From Meghimatium bilineatum (Eukaryota; Mollusca; Gastropoda; Stylommatophora; Philomycidae), in assembly GCA_034231615.1 (NCBI GenBank), contig CM067306.1, positions 43,200,761-43,264,760 on the forward strand: DNA of 64,000 bases, in the 5' to 3' direction. Below, piece after piece: positions 21,960 through 33,340 of the stretch. The stretch's first letter is position 1. Every line of letters begins with the position of its first letter. The notes below the pieces were generated by a model. It was not told the origin of the DNA. It worked only from the letters and a program-made list of their open reading frames with translations, and did not search any database. The position numbers and the translations under genes were made by a program.

Positions 21960-23390
21960 AGTTCTGGTGATTCAACGATTGCCAGAAATTTGCAGAGGGA
22001 GCTTGATCGTATAGGGTATTGGTGCCGTAATTCTGGAGCTTTTGTTAATCCATCAAAAGCATCGATAACATGATTTTTCCTAAATAATCATATAATAAAC
22101 ACGCCCTCACCATCGGTTATTTTGACAGGGGATGTCCTCAAGGGCACTAGCACAATAAAGTATTGAATGGTTATGTTGGACCGCAGTCTGAGTTTCAAAG
22201 ATCATGTTGACTATATCATTGTAAAGGCTTATAATGGTCTTGCGGCGATGAAAATTATGGCTGCTGCTCAATGTGAACAGAGGCTGCTATTTATGCTATA
22301 TTAGGGATTGGTGGTGGCGGCGGTAGAGTACGCACTGGCGATTCTAACACTGAGTCAGACTCAAACAGAAAGATTGGATAGAATCGAGAATAAGGCACGG
22401 CGAATCATTTTGTGGTGTACGAGAGATACGTCCGCACAACCTATGCGATACTCACTGAATTGCCCAACTGCAGAGCAAATAATACAAATCTGCAGGGCCG
22501 GGGACTACCTACAAATCACCGTTGATAAAGTACATCCTCTACACTCTGAAATTATCAGAGTGAAAGGCAGTCGACTTAAGAGAGGGAAGTCGTGTATGGG
22601 GCGCGCATAGGATATTATAGTGTGTGTGCATATTGGAAAATGTGCTACCTGGTGCGGAATGGAGTCGTGCGCCCATAGATTGTCCGACATCCTTCAAAGT
22701 AATAACACTCAATAGAGAATGCAGGGAATGGTGTCCGACATTTTGTGGAGTCGTAGGTACTCGCTCTGTTCGGTGAAAATTCCAGAAAAGTGATATAATT
22801 ATACATACAGATGGATTGATTGAGAGACACATCAGGAGTGCCCAGGCCTTCACGGCTTAAAGGTGGGTTGAGACCATCAGAGAGGAAAGTGGTGCATTCG
22901 CTCAGACGACAAGCAGCATGACAATGGAGATTTTAGAAGTAACTAAAGCTTTGTGTTCGGAGACTATCTGCGAGTGGCTGGATGCAGTGAAGAATTCCTG
23001 TATGCGTAAAGTGACTTTCATTTTTTTTGCCGGGTCATGCAGGAGTCCGGGATTGTGAGAGAGCAGATAGGTTGGCCGCAAACGATACTGCTACGGCTAT
23101 TGGTGGAGCGATGGATCGAGCAGAAATTTTGAACACCCTACGGGAAAACGCACGAACAAATGACTGTATAAGTGACGATGACTTTTGATCCATGACTAGA
23201 ATAAAGGAATTTGGTGTGAAATGTGGTGTCGCTATAAAGGAGCGGTTTCGTTGGCAAGAAAGAATGATGGTCAATCAACTGCGTACTGGGACCGCCAGTG
23301 AACATGTAATGACGGCTACACTCAAGGAAAGATCTGAGCACCTATGGACTTTTCCAGAGTGCAGTGACGATGATCCAACGACTAACTAAC
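21960..23390 (+). pseudogene. RNase H LINE remnant, family B
   Basis: Plus frames read RNLQRELDRIGYWCRNSGAF (RT end), LDRSLSFKDHVDYI, then 22308-22610 VEYALAILTLSQTQTERLDR, ENKARRIILWCT and SRLKRGKSCMGRA. After this come IIIHTDGLIERH (RNase H start) at about 22800, EESGAFAQTTSSMTMEILEV, GHAGVRDCERADRLAAND near 23035-23090, and 23192-23389 ending HLWTFPECSDDD. Stops and shifts between pieces show decay. The C-terminus is followed by a (CTAA)-like tail at about 23380-23392. Same family as 14995-16075 and 62690-63090. Confidence 0.85.
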
Positions 23391-23392
23391 TC

Positions 23393-23835
23393 GTGATTCA
23401 AAGTCTTATGCATAGTGCGATATGGTAGCTGAGTTCTCTTGATTCATAACCTTGTGTACGGGTGACATGATAGCTTAGTTCTCTTATTATTCAAAATCTT
23501 ATGTATAGGGTGACATGATAGCTTATTTCTCTTGTGATTCAAAGTCATATGTACGGGTGACATGATAGCTTAGTTCTCTTGTGATTCAAAGTCTTATGTA
23601 TAGGGTAATATGATAGTTGAGCTCTCTTGATGCATAGTCTTATGTATGGGAGATACGATTACTTAGTTAATAATACTATGTATGGGTGATAGGATGGCTT
23701 AGTTCACTTGATTCCAAGTCTTGTGTATGGGTGATATGATTTCTTCGCTGTCGTGATTCATATTCTTATGTATGGGTGATGTGATAGGTTCGTTCTCTCG
23801 ATTCATTGTCTTACGTTAACTTAGTTCTCTTGATA
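23393..23835. repeat. Degenerate minisatellite, unit about 50 bp
   Basis: Eight to nine imperfect copies of a unit with gtcttatgtatagggtgaca, tgatagcttagttctcttg and tgattcaaa. A further unit lies on the far side of the two LINE fragments, at 20732-20785. Confidence 0.88.
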
Positions 23836-24409
23836 CAGTCAATATATATTGTATATGATATGTCATTTACTGAGCATTGTTCCCACTGTCTATGCCCCGA
23901 TTACTTTACAAACTGATCTGCATTATTTTTTTTCTAGATTAGGAACAAGTATAGTAGCACTGGGGACATTTCCATTATGCTCTGCTTGCCGTTCCATCAG
24001 CCATCTAAAAGTCCACCCCCCTTCCACAAATCTTGTGTTTTATTATTAAGAAAAAGTGCTAAAAAAAGAACATATTTATTTTTAGGATTTTAGAAAACAA
24101 AATTTGAATCACACAATTCAATTGTTGTATAGAAACAGTTTTGTGATATCTACTTTTGTCCAACACAACACACCCTTGTCAACAATGGTCAAGCATTTTC
24201 AGACACTCCTGCCCCTTTCACGTTATTGACGTAATTGATGGACAGTTCCCCGCTCCTAATGTAGAACAGTGAGTTCGCATGCATGGAAGAGATATTTGTT
24301 CAGTTGGCATGGCTGGTAGATTGAGATCTTTGTACAATTGGTACGTTTAGAATGTAGACATCTATGTACAACTAGCATACATGGTAGAGAGAATTTTGTA
24401 CAGTTCATA
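23836..24409. other. Intergenic with weak repeat remnants
   Basis: Bases 23933-24010 (gattaggaacaag, gcactggggacatttcc) resemble 14997-15045, the end of LINE family B on the minus strand, and may be a relic of it. Bases 24174-24252 resemble 8264-8300 and 14492-14552. From about 24285 the sequence begins to look like degenerate units of the next array. Confidence 0.4.
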
Positions 24410-25185
24410 TGCCTGGTAGATAGAGATCTGTGTATAGTTCCTGTTCCTCTTATATAGAGATCTGTGTATAGTTCCTGTTCTCTTAGAGATATGTATATAG
24501 TTCCTGTTCTTTTAGATATATATCTGTGTATAGTTCTCTTAGATAGAGAACTATACATACTTAGAAAGATATCTGTGTATAGTTACTGTTCTATTAGATA
24601 GAGATCTGTGTATAGTTCCTGTCCTCTTAAATAGAGATCGGTTTATAGTTTCTGTTCTATTAGATAGAGATCTGTGTATAGTTTCTGTTCTATTATATAA
24701 AGATTTGTGTATAGTTCCTATTCCTCTTATATAGAGATCTGTGTATAGTTCTCTTAGATAGAGAACTATGAGTTCTCTTAGATAGAGAACTATACATACT
24801 TAGAAAGAGATCTGTGTATAGTTCCTCTTCTCATAGATAAAGATATGTGCATAGTTCCTGTACTCCTAGATAGAGATCTGTGTAATTGTTCCTGTTCTCC
24901 TAGATAGAGATCTGAGTATAGTTCCTGTACTTCTGGATAGAGATCTGAATATATTTCCTGTACTGCTAGATAGTGATCTGTGTATAGTTCCTGTACTGCT
25001 AGAAAGATGTGTGTATAGTTCCTTTTTTATTATATAGAGATCTGTGTATAGTTCCAGTTCTCTTAGATAGAGATCTGTATATAGTTCCTGTTCTCATAGA
25101 TAGAGATCTGAGTATAGCTCCTGTACTTCTGGATAGAGATCTGTGTATAGTTCCTGTACTCCTAGATAGAGATCTGAGTATAGTT
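24410..25185. repeat. Degenerate minisatellite, unit about 32-33 bp
   Basis: More than 20 variable copies of agatagagatctgtgtatag plus ttcctgttctcct. Copies with tgtactgct or tgtacttct are mixed in. Short open frames on both strands (24256-24558, 25009-25239) are repeat products. Confidence 0.92.
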
Positions 25186-25974
25186 CGTGTTGATCGATTC
25201 TCAAATTTTCATTTAAGTAATACGTTTATCAATTCATGAAATATCTTTCGAATTCCAACAAGGAATTGACTTTGAATGGCTACTGTCGTGTTTTTCCTCA
25301 AATCTTCTCATATCTTCCTTTCTCGTTTCCTATTTTGTCTTTCAGTGACAGGTATAGAAGAGATCTCCCGTGCCAGACTTGCTATGTTCGTCGTGTATTA
25401 GCAAATAATTTGTCAATAATATAGACTTGTAATAACCTCATATTATAATCGATATTTTGTTATCTAGAAATATTGCAATATTTTCATATTTGAAAGTCCA
25501 CCAATATTGCTATTTTTTCAGAATGCATTGTGCACTCCCAATATTGTTGTATTTCTATAATTCACCGCGTATTTCCCAATATTGTTATATTTCTATAATT
25601 CACCGCGTATTTCCCAATGTTGCTATATTTTTATAATTCATTGAGTGCTATAATGTTGTCATATTTTCCACATTTCCACACAATGCTCACTTGTGATGCA
25701 ATATCTGTGCATTCAATAACTTTTTACAAGAACGTCTGTTAAGAAAAGGAAATGTATAGCAATAACACGTCACAGGTACTCTGAGATCTCCTGGAACAGT
25801 TGTGTATATTGACATAGAACTTGATGTGTACTAACACGAGATAGCCATACAAGTGATTTGTGAATAGCAGATTATTGACTTGTCATCAGTGTATCATTAA
25901 GAGTTTCAGGAAACATCAGTGCTTCAACATCTTATTTTAAAACCTTTGTCTGAGTTATTTCACTCATCGATTTT
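25186..25974. other. Intergenic; 38-bp tandem repeat inside
   Basis: 25536-25650 holds about three copies of a 38-bp unit with aatattgttatatttctata and attcaccgcg. No gene. Confidence 0.6.
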
Positions 25975-26250
25975 ATTATTCAAAAAGATCATCAATACAG
26001 CCATCCTGAGAGAAATCAATGTAAAAGAAAACTGGCTAAACAGCATGGGTCTTTGCAGAAAACTTTAATATGTTTGTCATATCAAAAGCCATGAAAGCCT
26101 AGAGAAGACCATAGTGGAGGGGATGATGCCATGGAGACGAACAAGAGGAAAACCAAGATGGATGCAAGATATCAAAGACCACCTGAACATGATAGTAACA
26201 GAAGCAGGAAGACTGGCTTAAGATATTAAAGATACGAGATAAACAGAAAG
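25975..26250 (+). pseudogene. LINE C-terminal fragment at the edge of a giant minisatellite
   Basis: One plus frame reads HIKSHESLEKTIVEGMMPWR, then RTRGKPRWMQDIKDHLN and AGRLA. This is the usual end of an RNase H-less LINE protein (RRRGKPR.RW..DIK, then RLAQDR). There is a TAA within the RLA.D motif and no RT core, so it is a 5'-truncated dead copy. The sequence runs without a break into the first unit of the following array. Confidence 0.75.
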
Positions 26251-29200
26251 ATATGTTACCTAATGATGATGTGATGACTGCTTCATTCTACCCAAGATAT
26301 GTTACCTGATGATGATGTGATGACTGCTTCATTCTACCCAAGATATGTTACATGATGATGTGATGACTGCTTCATTCTACCCAAGATATGTTACATGATG
26401 ATGTGATGACTGCTTCATTCTACCCAAGATATGTTACATGATGATGATGTGATGACTGCTTCATTCTACCCAAGATATGTTACCTGATGATGATGTGATG
26501 ACTGCTTCATTCTACCCAAGATATGTTACATGATGATGTGATGACTGCTTCATTCTACCCAAGATATGTTACATGATGATGTGATGACTGCTTCATTCTA
26601 CCCAAGATATGTTACATGATGATGTGATGACTGCTTCATTCTACCCAAGATATGTTACATGATGATGATGTGATGACTGCTTCATTCTACCCAAGATATG
26701 TTACATGATGATGATGTGATGACTGCTTCATTCTACCCAAGATATGTTACATGATGATGTGATGACTGCTTCATTCTACCCAAGATATGTTACATGATGA
26801 TGATGTGATGACTGCTTCATTCTACCCAAGATATGTTACATGATGATGATGTGATGACTGCTTCATTCTACCCAAGATATGTTACATGATGATGATGTGA
26901 TGACTGCTTCATTCTACCCAAGATATGTTACATGATGATGATGTGATGACTGCTTCATTCTACCCAAGATATGTTACATGATGATGTGATGACTGCTTCA
27001 TTCTACACAAGATATGTTACATGATGATGATGTGATGACTGCTTCATTCTACCCAAGATATGTTACATGATGATGTGATGACTGCTTCATTCTACCCAAG
27101 ATATGTTACATGATGATGATGTGATGACTGCTTCATTCTACCCAAGATATGTTACATGATGATGATGTGATGACTGCTTCATTCTACCCAAGATATGTTA
27201 CATGATGATGATGTGATGACTGCTTCATTCTACCCAAGATATGTTACCTGATGATGATGTGATGACTGCTTCATTCTACCCAAGATATGTTACATGATGA
27301 TGTGATGACTGCTTCATTCTACCCAAGATATGTTACCTGATGATGATGTGATGACTGCTTCATTCTACCCAAGATATGTTACCTGATGATGATGTGATGA
27401 CTGCTTCATTCTACCCAAGATATGTTACCTGATGATGATGTGATGACTGCTTCATTCTACCCAAGATATGTTACATGATGATGTGATGACTGCTTCATTC
27501 TACCCAAGATATGTTACCTGATGATGATGTGATGACTGCTTCATTCTACCCAAGATATGTTACCTGATGATGTGATGACTGCTTCATTCTACCCAAGATA
27601 TGTTACCTGATGATGATGTGATGACTGCTTCATTCTACCCAAGATATGTTACCTGATGATGATGTAATGACTGCTTCATTCTACCCAAGATATGTTACAT
27701 GATGATGTGATGACTGCTTCATTCTACCCAAGATATGTTACCTGATGATGATGTGATGACTGCTTCATTCTACCCAAGATATGTTACCTGATGATGATGT
27801 GATGACTGCTTCATTCTACCCAAGATATGTTACCTGATGATGATGTGATGACTGCTTCATTCTACCCAAGATATGTTACATGATGATGTGATGACTGCTT
27901 CATTCTACCCAAGATATGTTACCTGATGATGATGTGATGACTGCTTCATTCTACCCAAGATATGTTACATGATGATGTGATGACTGCTTCATTCTACCCA
28001 AGATATGTTACCTGATGATGATGTGATGACTGCTTCATTCTACCCAAGATATGTTACATGATGATGATGTGATGACTGCTTCATTCTACCCAAGATATGT
28101 TACATGATGATGATGTGATGACTGCTTCATTCTACCCAAGATATGTTACCTGATGATGATGTGATGACTGCTTCATTCTACCCAAGATATGTTACCTGAT
28201 GATGATGTGATGACTGCTTCATTCTACCCAAGATATGTTACATGATGATGTGATGACTGCTTCATTCTACCCAAGATATGTTACCTGATGATGATGTGAT
28301 GACTGCTTCATTCTACCCAAGATATGTTACATGATGATGTGATGACTGCTTCATTCTACCCAAGATATGTTACCTGATGATGATGTGATGACTGCTTCAT
28401 TCTACCCAAGATATGTTACATGATGATGATGTGATGACTGCTTCATTCTACCCAAGATATGTTACCTAATGATGATGTGATGACTGCTTCATTCTACCCA
28501 AGATATGTTACCTAATGATGATGTGATGACTGCTTCATTCTACCCAAGATATGTTACCTGATGATGATGTGATGACTGCTTCATTCTACCCAAGATATGT
28601 TACCTGATGATGATGTGATGACTGCTTCATTCTACCCAAGATATGTTACCTAATGATGATGTGATGACTGCTTCATTCTACCCAAGATATGTTACCTAAT
28701 GATGATGTGATGACTGCTTCATTCTACCCAAGATATGTTACCTAATGATGATGTGATGACTGCTTCATTCTACCCAAGATATGTTACCTAATGATGATGT
28801 GATGACTGCTTCATTCTACCCAAGATATGTTACATGATGATGATGTGATGACTGCTTCATTCTACCCAAGATATGTTACCTAATGATGATGTGATGACTG
28901 CTTCATTCTACCCAAGATATGTTACCTAATGATGATGTGATGACTGCTTCATTCTACCCAAGATATGTTACCTGATGATGATGTGATGACTGCTTCATTC
29001 TACCCAAGATATGTTACCTGATGATGATGTGATGACTGCTTCATTCTACCCAAGATATGTTACATGATGATGATGTGATGACTGCTTCATTCTACCCAAG
29101 ATATGTTACCTGATGATGTGATGACTGCTTCATTCTACCCAAGATATGTTACCTGATGATGATGTGATGACTGCTTCATTCTACCCAAGATATGTTACCT

Positions 29201-29686
29201 GATGATGATGTGATGACTGCTTCATTCTACCCAAGATATGTTACCTGATGATGATGTGATGACTGCTTCATTCTACCCAAGATATGTTACATGATGATGA
29301 TGTGATGACTGCTTCATTCTACCCAAGATATGTTACCTGATGATGATGTGATGACTGCTTCATTCTACCCAAGATATGTTACATGATGATGATGTGATGG
29401 CTGCTTCATTCTACCCAAGATATGTTACCTGATGATGATGTAATGACTGCTTCATTCTACCCAAGATATGTTACCTGATGATGATGTGATGACTGCTTCA
29501 TTCTACCCAAGATATGTTACATGATGATGATGTGATGACTGCTTCATTCTACCCAAGATATGTTACCTGATGATGATGTGATGACTGCTTCATTCTACCC
29601 AAGATATGTTACATGATGATGATGTGATGACTGCTTCATTCTACCCAAGATATGTTACCTGATGATGATGTGATGACTGCTTCATT
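26243..29686. repeat. Giant 46/43-bp minisatellite, about 76 copies
   Basis: The unit is aagatatgttacctgatgat plus gatgtgatgactgcttcat and tctaccc. Two length classes exist, 46 and 43 bp, differing by one GAT in the (GAT)n stretch. Three sequence classes are also seen: acctgatg, acatgatg and acctaatg. The acctaatg type occurs in the first unit and is clustered at about 28465-28970. No frame stays open, since 46 and 43 are not multiples of three. Confidence 0.98.
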
Positions 29687-29703
29687 GATGACAGTGATGA
29701 CTG

Positions 29704-30484
29704 CGTTTCGCTGATGATATTGATATTATAGCTGGGTCAGAACAATCATTGCAAGAGTTAACAGCAAAGTTGGAAAAAGTTACCAGCAAGTACGGAATGG
29801 AAATCAATACAGATAAGAGCAAAATCTTCGTAAACAGCAGAGACACAGAGAACCAGACTAATACCATGATGAATGGACATAAGCTTGAGGAGGTGAATAC
29901 CTTCAAATACCTCGTATTCCGTATATTCAGCGATGGTAAATGCAAAGCAGAACTAAAAATAAGGCTGGAGATGTCTTTAGCTTCCTTGTCAAGGCTAACT
30001 GTGATTTGGAATCAGTATTGGAGTGAAAATGAAACTGTATAAGTCGCTAGTGCTTTCTGTTGTGCTGTATGATTGTGAGAGTTGGACACTCACTGCGGAC
30101 ATAGATAGAAGATTACAGGCTTTCGAGTACAAATGCTACAGACGTATTCTACAAATTTCCTATAGGGAACATAAGACCAATATGTACGTAAGAAATAAAG
30201 TAGAGATGTGTGCAGGTGTTCAGGAGCCATTGCTTTCAATGGTGAAACGACGAAAACTAGCATGGTTCGGACATGTATGCAGGCACGATTCCTTGTCAAA
30301 AACAATACTGCAGGAAACTGTCGAGGGTGGAAGAAGCAGAGGAGGGAAAATAAAGGCATGGACAGACAACATCAAGGAATGGACAGGGCAAGATATTTCC
30401 ACACTCATCCGCATCGCTGAGGATAGAATTCGCTGGAGGACTCTGTGTGCTGAAGCATTCAATGTGGTACCCCTACGACCCTGA
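29704..30484 (+). pseudogene. LINE remnant, RT active site to C-terminus
   Basis: Begins abruptly at the RT active-site block RFADDIDIIAGSEQSLQEL (29704 on), then YGMEINTDKSKIFVNS and FKYLVFRIFSDGKCKAEL in the frame 29749-30042. A 1-base shift before about 30016 moves to the frame 30023-30484: YKSLVLSVVLYDCESWTL, YKCYRRILQISYREHK, RRKLAWFGHVCRHDSLSKT, GGRSRGGKIKAWTDNIKEW and AEDRIRWRTLCAE, then a stop. A (TTGA)n tail follows at about 30498-30514. It is the best preserved of the RNase H-less fragments, broken by one shift and lacking everything before the FADD box. Confidence 0.88.
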
Positions 30485-30965
30485 AGGGTTACGGGTTTAT
30501 TGATTGATTGATCGATCTGATCCATCCTGTATTTGGCGATGTGGATGATGGAAAGCATCACGCTTTATTTGATGTGGTTGTTCCCTTTCACACTATGATC
30601 TGTTATCGACATTTAGATAATATTATAAAGTGTATTATTACATTTCTATTATATACTTTATGGATCTACCTGGCGCAATGATTACGTCGTCTGCTTTGTG
30701 CTCAAAAGATCAAATCCCGTCCGCGATGTCTTACGTATAAAGCGGATTTGTTCTTAGATACCTATGGATTAACGCTTGAAGTGACATATATATGTGCTCT
30801 AAGTGATACTCTAGGCATCCGGCGTACCACTCTGTTGAGTGGGGCGGATTACATATGGGGTAACCAGAGTACAATTAAGTCAATCGTGTACGCCTTGTGA
30901 CCCCTCTTGAAACTTGTAAACTGTATTATCTTGGCATATAACAGCACATATTTCATATACTTTTC
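30485..30965. other. Intergenic; possible degenerate tRNA-like head
   Basis: 30670-30725 contains ctggcgcaatgattacg and gatcaaatcccgtc, which resemble Pol III A and B boxes of a decayed tRNA-derived SINE. No cloverleaf can be made. No gene otherwise. Confidence 0.3.
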
Positions 30966-31131
30966 CCAGCTGCAGACGGATGAGTCGGGCTATTAGCTCA
31001 AATAAAATGACGACACAACGCATTTCCATTCTCTGGACTACATTCTGCTAGAAATCTAGTAGGACCATTGCCCTGCTACAAGAAAGATCCAGCGGGAGTT
31101 TGAGAATGTACGCTGAAGAAGTAGAAGAAGA
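30966..31131 (+). mobile_element. Partial SINE copy (same family as 50177)
   Basis: gacacaacgcatttcc, ctctggactacattctgcta and gggagtttgagaatg match the last half of the SINE at 50177-50450. About 40 extra bases lie near 31051-31092. It ends in a GAAGAAG-type tail. Confidence 0.6.
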
Positions 31132-31206
31132 TATTCTTTATTTGTTGGTTGCTTTCATATTTGGACACCTGTTTTCCTCACATAATTCTATGTAGACTTC
31201 TTTTTT

Positions 31207-31425
31207 AATTTAGTGTCTTCTTGTTTTGTTTGTATCTAAATGTGTCTGCTGTCTTTGTATGTATCTAGATGTGTCTGTGGGCTTCTTGCTTTGTGTGTAT
31301 TTACATTTGTCTGTTGTCTTCTGACTTTGTTTGCATCTAGATTTGTCTGTTGCCTTCTGGCTTTGTTTATATCTGTATTTGTCTGCTGTCTTCTGACTTC
31401 GTTTGTATTTGAATTTATAAAGACA
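31207..31425. repeat. 36-bp minisatellite, about six copies
   Basis: Unit with tttgtctgttgtcttctgac and tttgtttgtatctaga. Open frames on both strands (31210-31611 minus, 31240-31434 plus) follow from the 36-bp, 12-codon period. Confidence 0.88.
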
Positions 31426-31965
31426 TACATCTGAGAAAGATCTAGGCGTTTTAACATTAATAACATCACACATGAATCCTTGTGTTGACTTTATGTAGTT
31501 TTGTGATTCTTGTGGAGTACGCACCAAGAGAGTAGCCTTTTGTATACATGATTGCGGGTTCGAGATCCGGTCATCATGTTGTAAAACGATGTGTATCTTT
31601 ACTGTAGTCACTGATGATTACCCAATGAACTGCGGAGTTAAAGGCTCTGAGCGATATCCTCGGCAGGTAATGTCCAACAATTCTATTGAGAGGCTCTGAG
31701 AGACGTTCTCAACAGGTAATATCCAACCGTTATTTTGGGAGGCTGAGAGACATTCTTGGCAGGTAATATACAGCTATATTGGGAGGGATGTTGATTAATA
31801 TGGGGAAACCATAGTATAATGTAGCCACCCTTTATTTATTTTGTTCTCGCTTGGAAAAATGTGTCCCCCTATGTCTACAGATTTCATACTTTCGAAATTA
31901 TCATCCGATGGAAAATTGTTAGTATTTTAGTGACGTCACTCTGCCAGTTCATTCTCAATTAGTAA
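31426..31965. other. Intergenic with small tandem repeat
   Basis: 31556-31575 (gcgggttcgagatccgg) looks like a Pol III B box. 31640-31790 has three degenerate copies of a unit of about 55 bp with gaggctctgagagacattct and ggcaggtaat. No gene. Confidence 0.45.
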
Positions 31966-31969
31966 AATG

Positions 31970-32790
31970 GCTACTGTATCGATGCTGGCCTTGCCTACAA
32001 ATAATAAAAAAGCAATAAGCTTTAAAATGCTTGAACAGGGTATATGAGCAGGATCATACTATGATACTGTACTACTATACTGACGGAAGGATTAGCTGGT
32101 GGAAATGTTACATAAAGAATCACCATCAGCGGATTAATGTGAAGGTCGACAATAGTGAAGATATTCAGATTTCGTTATGGATGTGCGTACCAGATGACTT
32201 CTATAGAGGGGTGCGCGCGCGAATTGCATATTGGTAAGAGCGCAGTGATAGAATGGGTTGCGTGTATACGCGAGGTCTTTGTTAACATCATCTCGCAACT
32301 ACCACCTTGGCGTATTGGAGTTGAGGGTTTGATTGTGGAGATTGAGAAATTTATTCTCCAAGCGGAAGGCGAACAAGGACAGTTTTCCCTCAAAAGTAGA
32401 TATTTAGTGGCTTGTGATGTGAAACAAAAGAAGTCTTCCTGTTGCCGGTGCGACACCCTGCTGACAGCTATTATCGAGAATATAGCGCATGGATCAACCA
32501 TGTACTCGGACTGTTGGAGAAGCTATCAAACCACAGAGATCGAAAGTGCCTGTTTTACTCACCTGACAGTGAACCATCGATATACCTTTATTAATCCGGA
32601 AACAGTGGCCACCACACAAACAACTGAACGGATGTGAAGAAGCGTCAAATGGCGGAACAAAAAGCACCGCGGAACAGCAAGACACCACATGAAAAGCTGC
32701 CATGCTGAGTTCATATGGCGATCTCGGCTACAGGCTAATGTTAATCCATTTTACCGATATATTGGTGGAAATGGAAAACTACTAGCCACC
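31970..32790 (+). pseudogene. Decayed Merlin/ISXO2-like transposase
   Basis: The longest piece, 32155-32637, reads ARELHIGKSAVIEWVACIRE (helical DNA-binding region), GVEGLIVEIEKFILQAEGE, then IIENIAHGSTMYSDCWRSY, HLTVNHRYTFINPET and TTERM, and after a TGA continues RSVKWRNKKHRGTARHH and CHAEFIWRSR. This order is that of the ISXO2-like DDE transposase domain found in eukaryotic Merlin elements. The first acid (VEIDES in the family) is lost here (VEIEK), while YSDCWR and AEF(I/M)WR keep the second and third. The TGA falls where the family has a Trp. An upstream frame (32031-32237, with DGRISWWKCYIKNHH) fits the preceding zinc-ribbon-like part and is joined only by a frameshift. No terminal inverted repeats were found by eye. 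Confidence 0.82.
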
Positions 32791-33089
32791 TAAATCACCC
32801 GACAATACACACGTACCTCCTTAACCCCAACATGATACCACCCATAAAATCCTCTTGAATAAACCCCACACCTCTTCTCTGAGCCAAACACATAAACCCA
32901 CCAATAAAATGCTCTTGAGTAAAGAAGATATAGCTGATCAGTTGAGCGAGCTTGTATTTTAAAACTAGATAGTTTGCAAGCTCAATGTCTCAACAGAAGG
33001 GTTGACTATTTATAAGAAACAACAAAAATCGCACAAATCCTTCTCTATGATGGGCGCACACTTAGATCTTCGACACCCCTGTGCCAACA
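32791..33089. other. Intergenic, no gene
   Basis: Contains an imperfect duplication of ccacccataaaatcctcttg and ccaccaataaaatgctcttg (about 32840-32920). Confidence 0.45.
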
Positions 33090-33340
33090 TATATACAGTC
33101 ACAATTGACACCTTGGACAAAGGGTTCAAGATGTGGGTGAATGACCACTCGGCTAAGAAGGCGAACGAACACAACCCAACTCTACCGATGTTTTCATATA
33201 CCGGAATCATGTTCGCGGAGAAAAAAAAAGTATCAGTACCCGATTGTCACATGCACAATTCGTCTAATCAAGCGTGACAAGTTAATGGCAGCGGAACACT
33301 TCCTGCGAGATAGACGTAGTCGACCCAACCGTAAATCCTT
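33090..33340 (+). repeat. Dispersed repeat, related to 61150-61385
   Basis: The segments caagatgtgggtgaatga, aaggcgaacga, tcatataccggaatcatgtt, tcagtacccgatt and gagatagacgtagtcgac align in order with 61160-61380. Both copies have short, different open frames with some shared residues (KM..ND.S...ANE), so it could be a decayed coding repeat. I do not recognise the family. Confidence 0.55.

Noticed and set aside
26243..29686. CRISPR-like array of repeats and spacers
   Set aside because: Units are contiguous with no unique spacers, the variation is by type rather than spacer-like, and the DNA is of animal type. The same holds for the 35-bp array at 44841-50115.
30660..30740. Functional tRNA gene
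   Set aside because: A and B box-like strings are present, but acceptor and anticodon stems cannot be formed.
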